A stretch of DNA of 64,000 nt, taken from an uncultured Pseudomonadota bacterium (GTDB taxonomy: Bacteria > Myxococcota_A > UBA796 > GCA-2862545). Within the stretch, counting starts at the first letter, position 1. Every line of letters starts with the position of its first letter. Below the pieces are notes generated by a model. It was given only the letters and a program-made list of their open reading frames with translations. It had not been told where the DNA came from and made no database searches. The stretch covers positions 1 through 64,000 of the forward strand of contig CAIOSP010000082.1 of the NCBI GenBank assembly GCA_903861005.1, read 5' to 3'. Both the position numbers and the translations under genes were made by a program. Shown here in pieces: positions 50,190 through 59,445 of the stretch.

Positions 50190-51092
50190 TTGCGCCGTCT
50201 CCTGACGCTGTTCTTGTTCGCTTGCGCTGTCCCGGAGGCACCTCCCGCTGAGGACCCGCGGACCTGCGACGCCGGTGCTGAGAAGATCGGGGTGGTGACC
50301 TCGGTCGTGTTCGCGCGGCCGGATGAGAACGGTCATATCGCAGGCTTTGACCTGGACCATGACGCCACCGGGTTTGGCGGGACCGGTGGCTGCGGCGTGA
50401 CGGACGACGTGTCACCGGACGGCGTCGCGGGCATCGACAGCGTGTTCGCCCGCCTGCTCCCCGCGCTGGAGCTGACCGAGGCGCAGGCGGTCGAAGAGAT
50501 CATGCAGGAGCTGATCAACTCGGGGCATGTCTTGATCCTATGGGACATGCACGGCCTCGACGGTCTCTCGTCGGACTCGTGCGCCACGGTCGAACTCCTC
50601 CGGGGCCAGGACGCGCCGTTCATCGGCGGTCGGGGCTTCATCAACCCCGGCCAGACGTTTGACGTGCTCGCCGGCTTCACGCCGATCGATGCCGGTGAGG
50701 TCACCATCCAGGACGGCACGTTCCAGGCGAGCGGCTTCGACTTCGACCTGCCGTTCAGCTTCCTCGGCACCTTCGTCGACTTTGGGATGCACGACGCGGT
50801 GTTCCAGGTCACGCTCCAGCCGGACGGCACGTTCAACGGTATGCTCGCTGGCGGCATCAGCCTCGAAGACGTCTTCCGCGTCGCGAGCGAGAACAACGTC
50901 GACCCCGCCATCGTCGGGCTACTCCAGAACCTGGTAGTCCCCATCGCGGACCTCGCCCCAGACGAGTCCGGCAAGTGCACCCAAATCTCGGTCACGCTCG
51001 CCTTCAACGGCGTGTCCGCCTTCCTCTACGAGACGCCGGCCCCTGAGGCAGACGACTCCGACTCTCCCACCGCCCTCGACACGGATCTGTAG
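50190..51092 (+). CDS. secreted lipoprotein, function unknown
   Basis: 300 residues with a signal peptide and lipobox LFLFAC. The mature protein is acidic and beta-rich, with DLDHDATGFGGTGGCGVTDDV, possibly a Ca2+ loop, and Cys at ESGKCT. It ends in the acidic DSDSPTALDTDL. I recognise no family. TTG at 50190 is chosen because GGAG at 50180-50183 lies six bases upstream and the signal peptide starts there. The kinase gene follows after three bases, so the two are probably co-transcribed; the lipoprotein might give the signal. Confidence 0.62.
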   Translation: MRRLLTLFLFACAVPEAPPAEDPRTCDAGAEKIGVVTSVVFARPDENGHIAGFDLDHDATGFGGTGGCGVTDDVSPDGVAGIDSVFARLLPALELTEAQAVEEIMQELINSGHVLILWDMHGLDGLSSDSCATVELLRGQDAPFIGGRGFINPGQTFDVLAGFTPIDAGEVTIQDGTFQASGFDFDLPFSFLGTFVDFGMHDAVFQVTLQPDGTFNGMLAGGISLEDVFRVASENNVDPAIVGLLQNLVVPIADLAPDESGKCTQISVTLAFNGVSAFLYETPAPEADDSDSPTALDTDL

Positions 51093-51095
51093 CGA

Positions 51096-52892
51096 ATGGC
51101 CGTCGAGCACCACGTCCTGCTGATCGAGGACAACGACGTCGATGCCGCCGTGTTCGAGCGGTACGTCACCGCCATGCCCGGCTGGGTCGTCACGCGCACC
51201 CGCAGCCTGGAGGAGGCCGAGGAGGAGATCAACCGCGTCGGCGCGTCGTGGTTCCACCTGGCCGCGGTCGACCTGACCTTGCCCGACGCCGTCGACTTGG
51301 AGTCGATCGCGTTCGCCCGCGAGTTCCTGCCCCAGGCCGCGTGCGTCGCCGTCACCGCCCGCAACCCCGCCGAGGTCGACGAGCGCGCCCTGCGCGCAGG
51401 CGCCGCCGACTTGCTCGTGAAGATGCAGATGAACGCCCGAGGCGTTCAGCGCGCCTTGAGCCACGCCGTCGAACGAAACGAGCTGGTCCGCTGGCAGCTG
51501 GACTCCGAGCGCAACCTGCGCAGCGTGCTCGGCGCGTGGAACGATGCCCTGTTCGTGGTCGACGAGTCCCGCAAGGTGCTGTTCCGCAACGACGCCGCCG
51601 CCAACTACGCGGACGCCATGACCGTGGACGGCGGCCAGCGCTTCGCGGTGCCCATCGATCCGGGCGACGTGCTCCAGGTCGAGCTGCCTCGCCCCGGCGG
51701 CGAGCCCATCCCCATCGAGCTGCGCTCCTGGCGCATCACCTGGGCGAACGAGGCCGCGCGCGTGATCATCCTGCGCGACCGCCTGGCCGAGCGCGCCGCC
51801 GAGCGTGCCCGCGCCCGCATCGAAGAGGCCGAGCGCAGGGCGCACCTGGGCGAAGGCGCCATGGCCGGCGTGCACGACATCGGCAACCGCGTCACGTCCA
51901 TGCTCGACGTGCTGCAGGACGCGCGCGACGCGCTGGCCGCCGTCACGTCGGACCGCGACGATCGCCTCGCGAACGCCCTCGCCACGCTCGACGCGTCGTG
52001 CAACCACATCGCCGCCGTAGCGCGGGACAGCCGCCGCGCCGCGCAAGAGGTGCGCCACATCCGCGCGCCGATCGACGTCGCCGCGTTCGTCCGCACCTGC
52101 TGCGACGCCATGCGCTCGTCGATCGAGACGTCCGCCCGCCTGCGCCTGCAGCTCGAGCCCGCTGCCGAGGTCCTGGGTGACCCGGTCGCGCTCGGCCGCG
52201 TGATCGACAACCTGCTCGCCAACGCCGTGCAGGCGATCGGCCGCGGCGCGCCCGAGCGCAACGAGATCCGCGTGTCCGTGCGGCAGGAAGGCGACCGCGT
52301 CCTGGTCGAGGTGGCCGACACGGGCCCCGGCGTGCCGGACTCCGTGCGCGACCGCCTGTTCGAGCGCCTCTTCACCACCAAGGCCACCGGCACCGGCCTG
52401 GGCTTGGCGAACGTGCGCGACATCGTCACCGAGCACGGCGGCACCGTCGAGCTGAGCCCGGCCAGCGGCCAGGGCGCGTGCTTTGTCGTGTCGCTGCCCG
52501 GCATCCGCGCGCGCGTGTCGTCGGTGCGCATCCTCATGGTCGAGGACCGCCCCGAGGTCGCCCGCGCCAACCAGCGCATCCTCTCGGGTCGTTACCACGT
52601 GGACCTGGCCGTGGACGGCCGCGAGGCGCTCGACCGCATCCAGGCCAACGAGCCCTACTCGGTCATCCTCTGCGACCTGGACATGCCCGGCATGGACGGC
52701 CGCGAGTTCTACGAGACGCTCGCCGCTGAACGACCGGAGCTTACGCAGCGCGTCGTGTTCTGCTCGGGCGGCGCCACGTCCGAGGAGCTCGACAGGTTCC
52801 TCCACCGCAGCGGCCGCCCGTGTCTGCCCAAGCCCATCGACCTGGGCGAGGCGATCGCCGCGATCGATGCGGCGGCAGGCCCCGACGTCTAG
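51096..52892 (+). CDS. soluble REC-PAS-histidine kinase-REC hybrid
   Basis: 598 residues, no membrane segment. N-terminal receiver: LLIEDNDVDAA and AAVDLTLPDA with the phospho-Asp. A PAS-like domain (about 145-240, WNDALFVVDESRKVLF) follows, then a dimerisation helix with His in GVHDIGNRV, a degenerate HisKA variant lacking the usual HE-x-R/T-P. The ATPase domain has NLLANAVQAIG, DTGPGVP and GTGLGLANV. The C-terminal receiver has MVEDRPEVA, DLDMPGMDG and LPKPI. REC on both ends suggests a phosphorelay hub. It lies three bases after the lipoprotein gene; no output regulator is nearby. Confidence 0.87.
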   Translation: MAVEHHVLLIEDNDVDAAVFERYVTAMPGWVVTRTRSLEEAEEEINRVGASWFHLAAVDLTLPDAVDLESIAFAREFLPQAACVAVTARNPAEVDERALRAGAADLLVKMQMNARGVQRALSHAVERNELVRWQLDSERNLRSVLGAWNDALFVVDESRKVLFRNDAAANYADAMTVDGGQRFAVPIDPGDVLQVELPRPGGEPIPIELRSWRITWANEAARVIILRDRLAERAAERARARIEEAERRAHLGEGAMAGVHDIGNRVTSMLDVLQDARDALAAVTSDRDDRLANALATLDASCNHIAAVARDSRRAAQEVRHIRAPIDVAAFVRTCCDAMRSSIETSARLRLQLEPAAEVLGDPVALGRVIDNLLANAVQAIGRGAPERNEIRVSVRQEGDRVLVEVADTGPGVPDSVRDRLFERLFTTKATGTGLGLANVRDIVTEHGGTVELSPASGQGACFVVSLPGIRARVSSVRILMVEDRPEVARANQRILSGRYHVDLAVDGREALDRIQANEPYSVILCDLDMPGMDGREFYETLAAERPELTQRVVFCSGGATSEELDRFLHRSGRPCLPKPIDLGEAIAAIDAAAGPDV

Positions 52893-52958
52893 GACGCTGC
52901 GCGGTGCGTCTGCCCCTCGCCGTCGAGCGCCCGGTGGGCCGACGTCGCAGCGCGATCG

Positions 52959-53501
52959 TCAGATCTGGTAGTGCGCCCGGTCGCCCATGTCGTGCGTCAG
53001 CGGCATGCGCAGCTTAGCCATCGCCACCGCCGCCACGCCAATCGCGCTCAGGCCAAAGCACACCGCGGTCAGCGTGTCGTGGCCCCAGTGGTTGCCGAGC
53101 ACACCCACCACCAGCGCCGCGGGTGTCAAGCGCACCAGCGGGATGCGAAAGCAGAACCACTCCTTGAGCACCAAGGCCGAGAGCGCCGCCAGCGACAGCC
53201 CGAGGCCTAGCGTGGTGAGCGGCCGGTTGGCCACGTCCGACGCGGCCCACGCCAGCAGCGAGCCCCAGCCCAGCCACGCGATGACCCACCGCACGCGCTT
53301 GTCGTACAGGTGCATGTTCCCGACCGACAGGATCACCGCGAAGGTCAGCAGTGCGATCGGCCGCTTGGCCTCGTGGTGCACGGACAGCTGCATCGCCGTC
53401 AGGCCCAGCCCCACCGACGACAGCACGAGCCCGGTTCGGTACGCCAGGATCGATCGCCGATCAAAGGCGTCCAGGACTTCGATGTGCTTGGGGTGCGCCA
53501 T
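52959..53501 (-). CDS. integral membrane protein (DUF2301-like)
   Basis: About 180 residues with five or six predicted membrane helices. The segment LVLKEWFCFRIPLVRLTPAALV and the end AMAKLRMPLTHDMGDRAHYQI recall the DUF2301 integral membrane family, whose function is unknown; this match is from memory of family style. ATG at 53501 is selected as the start of the compact protein; a longer reading adds 40 polar residues. Isolated, with a 95-base divergent gap to the sigma-like gene. Confidence 0.6.
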   Translation of the reverse strand: MAHPKHIEVLDAFDRRSILAYRTGLVLSSVGLGLTAMQLSVHHEAKRPIALLTFAVILSVGNMHLYDKRVRWVIAWLGWGSLLAWAASDVANRPLTTLGLGLSLAALSALVLKEWFCFRIPLVRLTPAALVVGVLGNHWGHDTLTAVCFGLSAIGVAAVAMAKLRMPLTHDMGDRAHYQI

Positions 53502-53596
53502 GCTCGGACTCCGGACAAGCGGCCTTGTCATCCCAACCTTAGCGCACGCCGCCCGGCGCGCACCCAGGGAGGCTATATCGGCGGGCGGAGGCGCCG

Positions 53597-54436
53597 TTGT
53601 CGTCCGACGCTCGACCCACATGGCCGGACCTGGCTCCGCTTCTCCGCGGCACGCAGCTCGACCGCGACGCGGTGTGGGCGGCGATCGAACGGCACGCCGA
53701 GTTCACGTACGGCGCGGTGCGGCGCGTGATCGCCGGCGCGCGCGACGTCACCGCGCGCCACGACGGAAACGCCGATCTGGCCGCGCGCGAGGCGCTCTCG
53801 TGGTCGATCGACAGGCTCTACGCGCGCGTGGTCAAGCCACCCCCCGGCCTGCCGGTCTCGGCCCGACGTGACGGCAGCCCCGGCGACGCCGCCGCGTGGT
53901 ACCGCCTGGTCTGGGCCAACCTCGCCCGCGACTGGTGCAAGGCGCAGCGCCGCCAGTGGCGCCGTGAAGAGGCGCTCGACGACGCCCGCCCGCCCGCCTC
54001 GCCCGAGCCTGACCCGTGGGACGACGCCGCCCTGCGCGGGCTGCAAAACCTGCTCGCCCGCCCCGAGCGCTCCGGCGTGTCGGCGACCCACGTGCTCACC
54101 TACCTGGCGCTCGTGAAGCCCGACCGCGTCGACGCCCGCCTCGTCGACCTCGCCACGACCTTCATCGCGTCCGCCGGCTCGCGCTCGGGCGCCATGGGCC
54201 TCGTGCGGCCGTCCGCCGAGACGTGGACGCTGCTCCAGCGCTGGCGCGACACCCACGACGGCGCGACCGACACCTCGCGCGCCCGCATCACGCTCGCCTG
54301 GATCTTGCGCAGCCAGGACGACGGCGACCCGGCCACCTGGAAGGCCCGCGCCCCAGCCGACGCGCGCACCGCCACCGTCACCGTCGGCAAGTGGGCCATC
54401 CGCTGCGCCGACGCCCTGCAGCTCCCCAGGGCATGA
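53597..54436 (+). CDS. sigma-70 region-2-like protein
   Basis: 279 residues. The N-terminal 125 residues resemble an ECF sigma region 2: a first helix (AIERHAEFTYGAVRRVI), a second with acid/aromatic spacing (DLAAREALSWSIDRLYARV) and a third, AAWYRLVWANLARDWCKAQRRQ, equivalent to the R-A-W-L-x-x-I-A-R-N-L-A-x-D-x-x-R-R-R segment. The C-terminal part lacks a convincing region-4 helix-turn-helix, so it may act as an atypical sigma or an evolved regulator. TTG at 53597 has GGAGG six bases upstream. First gene of a three-gene cassette. Confidence 0.6.
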   Translation: MSSDARPTWPDLAPLLRGTQLDRDAVWAAIERHAEFTYGAVRRVIAGARDVTARHDGNADLAAREALSWSIDRLYARVVKPPPGLPVSARRDGSPGDAAAWYRLVWANLARDWCKAQRRQWRREEALDDARPPASPEPDPWDDAALRGLQNLLARPERSGVSATHVLTYLALVKPDRVDARLVDLATTFIASAGSRSGAMGLVRPSAETWTLLQRWRDTHDGATDTSRARITLAWILRSQDDGDPATWKARAPADARTATVTVGKWAIRCADALQLPRA

Positions 54437-54494
54437 CCATGGGCTGTCCGCACCGGCACGTGTACGTCGTCCTTCCCGTCCCCCGGAGGTCTGC

Positions 54495-55358
54495 ATGACG
54501 CACCCGATCTTCGACGCGCTGAGCGCCCGGCGCCCTGGCGTCGACGCGCTCGCCGCCGGTCACGGTGACCCGCTCGACCTGGCCGCCGCCTGCCTGCCCG
54601 ACGTGCCGGCGCAGCTCGCCCGCGCCGCCGCGAGCACGGTCGACGCCCGCGTCGACACCCCGTTCGCCGACCCACAGGCGGACGACGACGCACCGGCGAT
54701 GCGCCTCGCGGTCGCCGCGACGCTCGCCGAGCTGCTCCCCGACGCAGGCGCCACCCGCCGCTGGGCCGACCACGCGCGCGGCCTGATCGCCGACGCCGAG
54801 TCCCGCCCCCGCCGCTGGCGCGACCTGTCCGAAGACGCGATCGCCCTGTCCTCCTCGCTCAACTTGGAAGGTCGCGGCGCCGCGCTGCTCGACGCCGTCG
54901 CGAACGCCGCGCTCCACGTCGTCCCGCCCGGCGCCGTCCACGCCGCGCAAGAGCTGGTCGCCGCCGCCGCACGACGCGCCCGCCTGGAGGACGCACGACG
55001 CTGGCTGCGATTGGTCCCCCAGGCTTCGCGCCCGTCCTTCGACCGCGCGTTCGACCAACTCGCGCAGCGCGCGGTGCCGATGGCGGCCGCCGCTGAGGCC
55101 CCCGCGGCGCTCGCTCGCGTGGTCCTCGGCCACGCGTTCGACGGCGAGGTCACGCTCGCCGTGCTGCCCAACGGGCTCGTCGTGGAGTGGGACGGAGACG
55201 GCGCCCCGCCCGACACGCTGCACGTCGACGATCGGCTGGCCAAGGCGCTGCCGGAGGGCGCCAGCCTCGCCGCGCGCGGCTGGTGGCTGGACGCCGACAT
55301 CGGCGAGATCACCATCACCCGCGGCGGCGCCGTCACGTCGATCGCGCAGGTCCGATGA
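54495..55358 (+). CDS. uncharacterised protein between sigma-like and Lon-like genes
   Basis: 287 residues, no signal peptide. Residues 1-210 are Ala/Arg/Asp-rich helices, perhaps a helical solenoid; 220-287 switch to beta strands (VTLAVLPNGLVVEWDGDG, GWWLDADIGEITITRGGAV), a possible small barrel. No family known to me. GGAGG precedes ATG 54495 strongly, and the 3' end overlaps the Lon-like gene by ATGA at 55355. By position it may be the substrate or inhibitor that the protease cleaves, or an adapter to the sigma-like protein; this is inference. Confidence 0.55.
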   Translation: MTHPIFDALSARRPGVDALAAGHGDPLDLAAACLPDVPAQLARAAASTVDARVDTPFADPQADDDAPAMRLAVAATLAELLPDAGATRRWADHARGLIADAESRPRRWRDLSEDAIALSSSLNLEGRGAALLDAVANAALHVVPPGAVHAAQELVAAAARRARLEDARRWLRLVPQASRPSFDRAFDQLAQRAVPMAAAAEAPAALARVVLGHAFDGEVTLAVLPNGLVVEWDGDGAPPDTLHVDDRLAKALPEGASLAARGWWLDADIGEITITRGGAVTSIAQVR

Positions 55359-56995
55359 CCGATCCGGTCGAGCTCCGACGGCGCACCCTGGGCGCGCCCG
55401 ACACGCTGCGCGCGGCGCTGCGGCGCTTGGCGGAGGACCCGACCGCGCCTCGCCTGACCCGCAAGGAGGCCGAGCGCGCGCTCGCGCAGGTCGAGGCGTC
55501 TCCGCGCGGCGTCGGCGTCGTGCCCTTCGTGATCGTCGACGGCGAGGGCGACGGCGCCGTGCTGTTCGCGATCGTCACCGACGGCCCGCGGCCTGACCTG
55601 TTCCCGGCGCCACGCGCCCACGTCGATCGCGTCCGCGCCTGGCTCGCCGCCACCTGGCCCACGCTGCCCTTCGCGGGGCTGCACCTGCACGTCAGCGCGC
55701 CCGAAGGCCTGCGTTGGTCGGGTCGCTCCTGCGAGCTCGCCCTCGCGCTCGCGGCGCTCTCCTGCGAGATCAAGCGCGCGCCCGATCCGCGGATGGTGGT
55801 GACCGGCGCCGTCGGCGCGCCGGGGCAAGCGGAGGCGGTCCAGCACGTTGAGGCCAAGCGGGAGATCGTGGGGCGCGATCGGCCCGGCGACGCGCTGTTC
55901 GCGCCCGGCGACGCGGGCATCACGCCGCTCCTCGACGACGTGATCCCGGGCGCCACTGCCGCCATCTCCGCGCGCCCGCGTCGCCACGCAGGCGCCGACG
56001 CACGGCGCGCGCTCGACGCGCTGCTCTCCGGCAAGCACGACCTAGCCAGCGACCTCGCGTCGCGCGCCCTCGCCGCGGACGCGTCTGACGCGCCGACCAT
56101 CGCGCGGACGCGCTGGGTGGAGGGCGCGCTGGCGCTGCACGCGGGGCACGTGGAGCGCGGGCTCGCGGCGCTACACGCGGCGGCCGCGGCGCTGCCCGCG
56201 TGGGTCGACCACACGCACGACATGGCCGACGCCCTCACCGCCGAGGAGCTCGACGCCTACTTGATCGTCGCCCTGATCGACGCGGGCCACACACGCGCGG
56301 CAGCCACCCACGCCGCCGAGGTGCTCGCGCGACTGGAGCGGGTCGCCGATCGGTCGCGACGCTGGCGCGCGGTCACGCTGCAGGTCGCGGGCTCAGCGCA
56401 CCGCGCCGCCGTGACGCGCGGGGCGCTGGAGGAGGCCGCGGACCTGCTCACCAGCTGGTCGCTCGATCGCGCCGCGCTGGTCGATCAACGCGCGCGCACG
56501 CTCGGCGATCTGGCGGAGGTCGCGCGCCGCGCCGGAGATCGCCACGCGGCCGCCCGACACCTCGACGACGCAACGGACGCGCTCGCCGACGCGCCCGACG
56601 ACGGCGGCCGCACGCACGCGTTCCTTGAGCTGTTTCGCGCGCGGCTGCGCGCGGAGGACGGCGTCGAGATCCCCGCCGCGCGCGGCGACCTGCCGCGCTG
56701 GCCCGCGCTCGCGTTCGACCTGCTCCGCACGCGCCGCGGCAGCGCCGACCTGCGCGCGCTGCACGTCGACCCGGTCGTGCGATCGAGCGCCCCGCTGCGG
56801 GGTGTGGTGACGGCGGAGATCGCGTGGCACGTGCTCCACGACGGGCCGTTCGCGTCGATGCGCACCGAGCTTCAGGCGGACGCCGCCGCGCACGTCACGG
56901 ACGACCCACAGGCCGCCGCGCTGTTCGCGCGTGTCGCCGCGGACGCCACCGACGACGACCTGCGCGAGCTGCGCAGGCGCGCGCCCTACGGCTGA
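55355..56995 (+). CDS. Lon-type (S16) Ser-Lys protease domain fused to a helical repeat region, no ATPase
   Basis: 546 residues. Residues 50-195 read like a Lon proteolytic domain: VVPFVIVDGEGDGAVLFAIV, LHLHVSAPEGLRWSGRSCELALALAALS, VVTGAVGAPGQAEAVQHVEAKREIV, LFAPGDAG. Ser125 (GRSCEL, in the position of GPSAG) and Lys168 (VEAKREI) are 43 residues apart, the same as Ser679-Lys722 of E. coli Lon. From about 215 on, TPR-like helical repeats continue to the C-terminus; there is no AAA+ module. It would be an ATP-independent, locally targeted protease or a pseudoprotease. Overlaps the preceding gene by four bases. Confidence 0.65.
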   Translation: MTDPVELRRRTLGAPDTLRAALRRLAEDPTAPRLTRKEAERALAQVEASPRGVGVVPFVIVDGEGDGAVLFAIVTDGPRPDLFPAPRAHVDRVRAWLAATWPTLPFAGLHLHVSAPEGLRWSGRSCELALALAALSCEIKRAPDPRMVVTGAVGAPGQAEAVQHVEAKREIVGRDRPGDALFAPGDAGITPLLDDVIPGATAAISARPRRHAGADARRALDALLSGKHDLASDLASRALAADASDAPTIARTRWVEGALALHAGHVERGLAALHAAAAALPAWVDHTHDMADALTAEELDAYLIVALIDAGHTRAAATHAAEVLARLERVADRSRRWRAVTLQVAGSAHRAAVTRGALEEAADLLTSWSLDRAALVDQRARTLGDLAEVARRAGDRHAAARHLDDATDALADAPDDGGRTHAFLELFRARLRAEDGVEIPAARGDLPRWPALAFDLLRTRRGSADLRALHVDPVVRSSAPLRGVVTAEIAWHVLHDGPFASMRTELQADAAAHVTDDPQAAALFARVAADATDDDLRELRRRAPYG

Positions 56996-58054
56996 TCAGC
57001 GTAGCGGGCCCCACGCGCAGCGAAAGCCCACGTCGACCAGCTTCACGTCCGGCGCCACGATGGTGCGGATGGTCGCGCGCAGGTTCACCGGGTCCGACTC
57101 GGTCCACCCGCCGCCGCGCTGGATCTTGAGTGTGCCGGTCAGCGGACCGTAGGGATCGGTCGCGTCGGCGGCGCTGGGCCCCGCGGGGTCGTACCAGTCG
57201 GCCACCCACTCCAGCACGTTCCCCGCCATCCCCGAGATGTGGGTGCCGGGCGTGTCGCCGAACAGCTGGTTGTAAGCGTGCGTGCCGGTGCCCGTGCACG
57301 TGCCGGTCACCATGAAGCGCTCCCACGGCCGCGCCGGGTTGGCGTCGTAGGTGCCGCAGCCTGGTTCATTGCCCCACGGGTACAGGCGACCCTCGGGCCC
57401 GCGCGCCGCGAACTCCCACTCCGCCTCGGTGGGCAGCCGCGCGCCGAGCATGTCGCAGAAGCGGGACGCGCCCTGCCAGGTCACCATGTTGATCGGGTGG
57501 TCGCGCAGGTCGTTGCGCCCAAAGTTGGCGCCGTCGCCGTGGCCGAACATGTCGTCGCTGAACCACACGCCGTGCTGCCGCTTGAGGTCGGCGATGGCGA
57601 CCGCGTTGCGGTGGATCCAGAACGTCGACACGGTGACGCGGCGCGGCGGGCCCTCGGACGGCGTCGCGTTGGGGTCGTACCCAGGCTTGTCCGGCGACGT
57701 GCTCTGCGCGCCCATCCAGAACGTGCCGCCCTCCACGCGCTGGAAGCAGTGGTTGGAGCCCATGCCGTCGGAGCAGCGCAGCTCTGGCGGCGGCGCATCC
57801 AAGAACGGGTTCGCCGTGTACTGGACCTTGTCTCCGGGCACGTCCGCGTTGAGCGGGTCCGTCTCGCTGCGGACCTCCACGCCGTCCGACGTGCCGTCGC
57901 CGTCTGAGTCGGGCTTCATGGGGTCCGTGCCGCGCGCGATCTCGTCGGCGTCCGACAGGCGGTCGGAGTCCTGATCCGGGGCGCTGCTCCACAGCCCGCA
58001 CCCACTCAACAGCACGAGCGCCAGCGACCAAATCACGAGCCACCACCAAAGCAC
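56996..58054 (-). CDS. formylglycine-generating-enzyme-like (SUMF1) lipoprotein, probably non-catalytic
   Basis: 352 residues. Lipobox LLSGC, then thrombospondin-3/calcium-binding repeats (DQDSDRLSDADE, DSDGDGTSDGVE, residues 28-70), followed by the FGE-sulfatase fold: GGTFWMGAQ, HPINMVTWQGASRFCDMLGARLPTEAEWEFAARG, PWGNE, NVLEWVADWYD and VGFRCAW. The copper-binding Cys pair of active FGE in the segment after RGGS is missing here (RGGGWTESDP), so no formylglycine formation is expected; a ligand- or sugar-binding surface role is likelier. It overlaps the upstream propeller gene by 22 bases. Confidence 0.8.
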   Translation of the reverse strand: MLWWWLVIWSLALVLLSGCGLWSSAPDQDSDRLSDADEIARGTDPMKPDSDGDGTSDGVEVRSETDPLNADVPGDKVQYTANPFLDAPPPELRCSDGMGSNHCFQRVEGGTFWMGAQSTSPDKPGYDPNATPSEGPPRRVTVSTFWIHRNAVAIADLKRQHGVWFSDDMFGHGDGANFGRNDLRDHPINMVTWQGASRFCDMLGARLPTEAEWEFAARGPEGRLYPWGNEPGCGTYDANPARPWERFMVTGTCTGTGTHAYNQLFGDTPGTHISGMAGNVLEWVADWYDPAGPSAADATDPYGPLTGTLKIQRGGGWTESDPVNLRATIRTIVAPDVKLVDVGFRCAWGPLR

Positions 58055-59445
58055 AGCACGTGGTCGAGCGTGCGCACGAACAGCCGACCGTGGTCAAACA
58101 CCATCGTGCTCCGCACTGCCTCCCACGCGCCCAGCTGCTCGGCGTCCCCGGCCACGTTGAACACCCCGATCGCGCCGCTCTCAGACGCTACCCAGACCCG
58201 CCCGTCGACCACCACCGGGCTTGAGTAAACCAGCCCCAGCTTGCCCGCGCCGAGCACCTTGGTCATCGCGGTGACGGCGCCGCTGGCCTGATCCACGCGC
58301 CACACGTTGGCGCCGCGGTCCACGGAGATCAACGCGTCACCCGCTACCACCGGAGACGTGTAGAGCGGCTCCTTGGTGGGCACCACCTGATCCCAGCGCT
58401 TGGTCGCGCGGACGTCGCCCGGGCCGACCTCGGCCAGACGCCAGGACACCGCGTGGAGCGGCTGGCCCGTCTCGATCTGGTGCTCGGCGTGACCGCCCAC
58501 GTAGAACACGTCGTTGCCGATCACCTGCGGACCCGCGAACCACAGGTCGCCCAGCCCCTTGCTCAGGACGTAGCCGTCCACCGCGCGGACCAGCTCGCCC
58601 GATGGCGTGAGAAGCACCGTGGTGTGACCGACGTGCGCCACCGCCGGCGTGCCGAAGTCCGCGTACGGCACGCTGCGCCAGAGCTCGCGACCGGTGGCCG
58701 CGTCGAGCGCCATCAGCTGCGCGTGGGGCACGATCAACATGCCGTCCACCAACACCAGCGACGCGCCGCTGCCGATCATGTACCCGCGAGGCGGCTTGGC
58801 CGCGGGCCCAGCCCAGCGCGACCAGACGCGCTTTCCGGACGCGTCGAACGCCGAGACCACGCCGTTCCCAGTGAGCACGTAGAGTCGCGCGCTGTCGCTC
58901 GCCGGGGTGTGCGTCGTGTAGCCGATGATCTCGCGGTTGGGCGGCGTCAGGAAGGGCGCGAAGCCGTCCACCAGCGCGCGCGCCGACGCCAGCTTGGACG
59001 AGAGGTCGGCGATCTGCGCGGTGATCGTGGCGTCACCGGGCGCGGCGCGCAGGGCGCGTCGGGCGGCGCCGTACTGCGCCTGGAGGCCCGCCACGTCCTT
59101 CTCGGCGACGGCCGCCTGCTCGCGTCGCGCGGCGAACGACACCCGCTCGTCCGCGGAGAGCGTGTCCTGGTAGTCGTTGGTCGCGGTCCACCGCGTTCGA
59201 CCGGTCGCGCCGTCCAGGCACCACACGGTCGTCGGCTCGGACAGGCCACACACCATGCCCGCGAACACCACCGGAGAGCTGTTGCTCCACGACGAGGTCG
59301 GCACCTTCCAGGTGGCGTCGGTCAGCGCCTTCCACTGGGCGGGCGGGTGCCCGTCGTAGGCGACGCCCGCGTTGCGGAACTCCGACGCCGTCGCGACGGA
59401 GGACCACAGGCACGCGATCAGCGCTGACAGGAGGAGGCGCATCAT
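58033..59445 (-). CDS. secreted PQQ-type beta-propeller protein
   Basis: 470 residues with signal peptide (IACLWSSVATAS). The repeats GATGRTRW, GKRVWSRW and AATGRELWRS are the A-x-x-G-x-x-x-W PQQ/propeller blade motif. Between blades, residues 105-160 contain a heptad-rich Ala/Arg/Glu coiled coil (REQAAVAEKDVAGLQAQY) as an insertion, a curious feature for a propeller. No quinone ligands can be identified, so BamB-like scaffolding is more plausible than dehydrogenation. ATG at 59445 lacks a Shine-Dalgarno and could be leaderless. Co-transcribed with the FGE-like lipoprotein. Confidence 0.72.
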   Translation of the reverse strand: MMRLLLSALIACLWSSVATASEFRNAGVAYDGHPPAQWKALTDATWKVPTSSWSNSSPVVFAGMVCGLSEPTTVWCLDGATGRTRWTATNDYQDTLSADERVSFAARREQAAVAEKDVAGLQAQYGAARRALRAAPGDATITAQIADLSSKLASARALVDGFAPFLTPPNREIIGYTTHTPASDSARLYVLTGNGVVSAFDASGKRVWSRWAGPAAKPPRGYMIGSGASLVLVDGMLIVPHAQLMALDAATGRELWRSVPYADFGTPAVAHVGHTTVLLTPSGELVRAVDGYVLSKGLGDLWFAGPQVIGNDVFYVGGHAEHQIETGQPLHAVSWRLAEVGPGDVRATKRWDQVVPTKEPLYTSPVVAGDALISVDRGANVWRVDQASGAVTAMTKVLGAGKLGLVYSSPVVVDGRVWVASESGAIGVFNVAGDAEQLGAWEAVRSTMVFDHGRLFVRTLDHVLCFGGGS

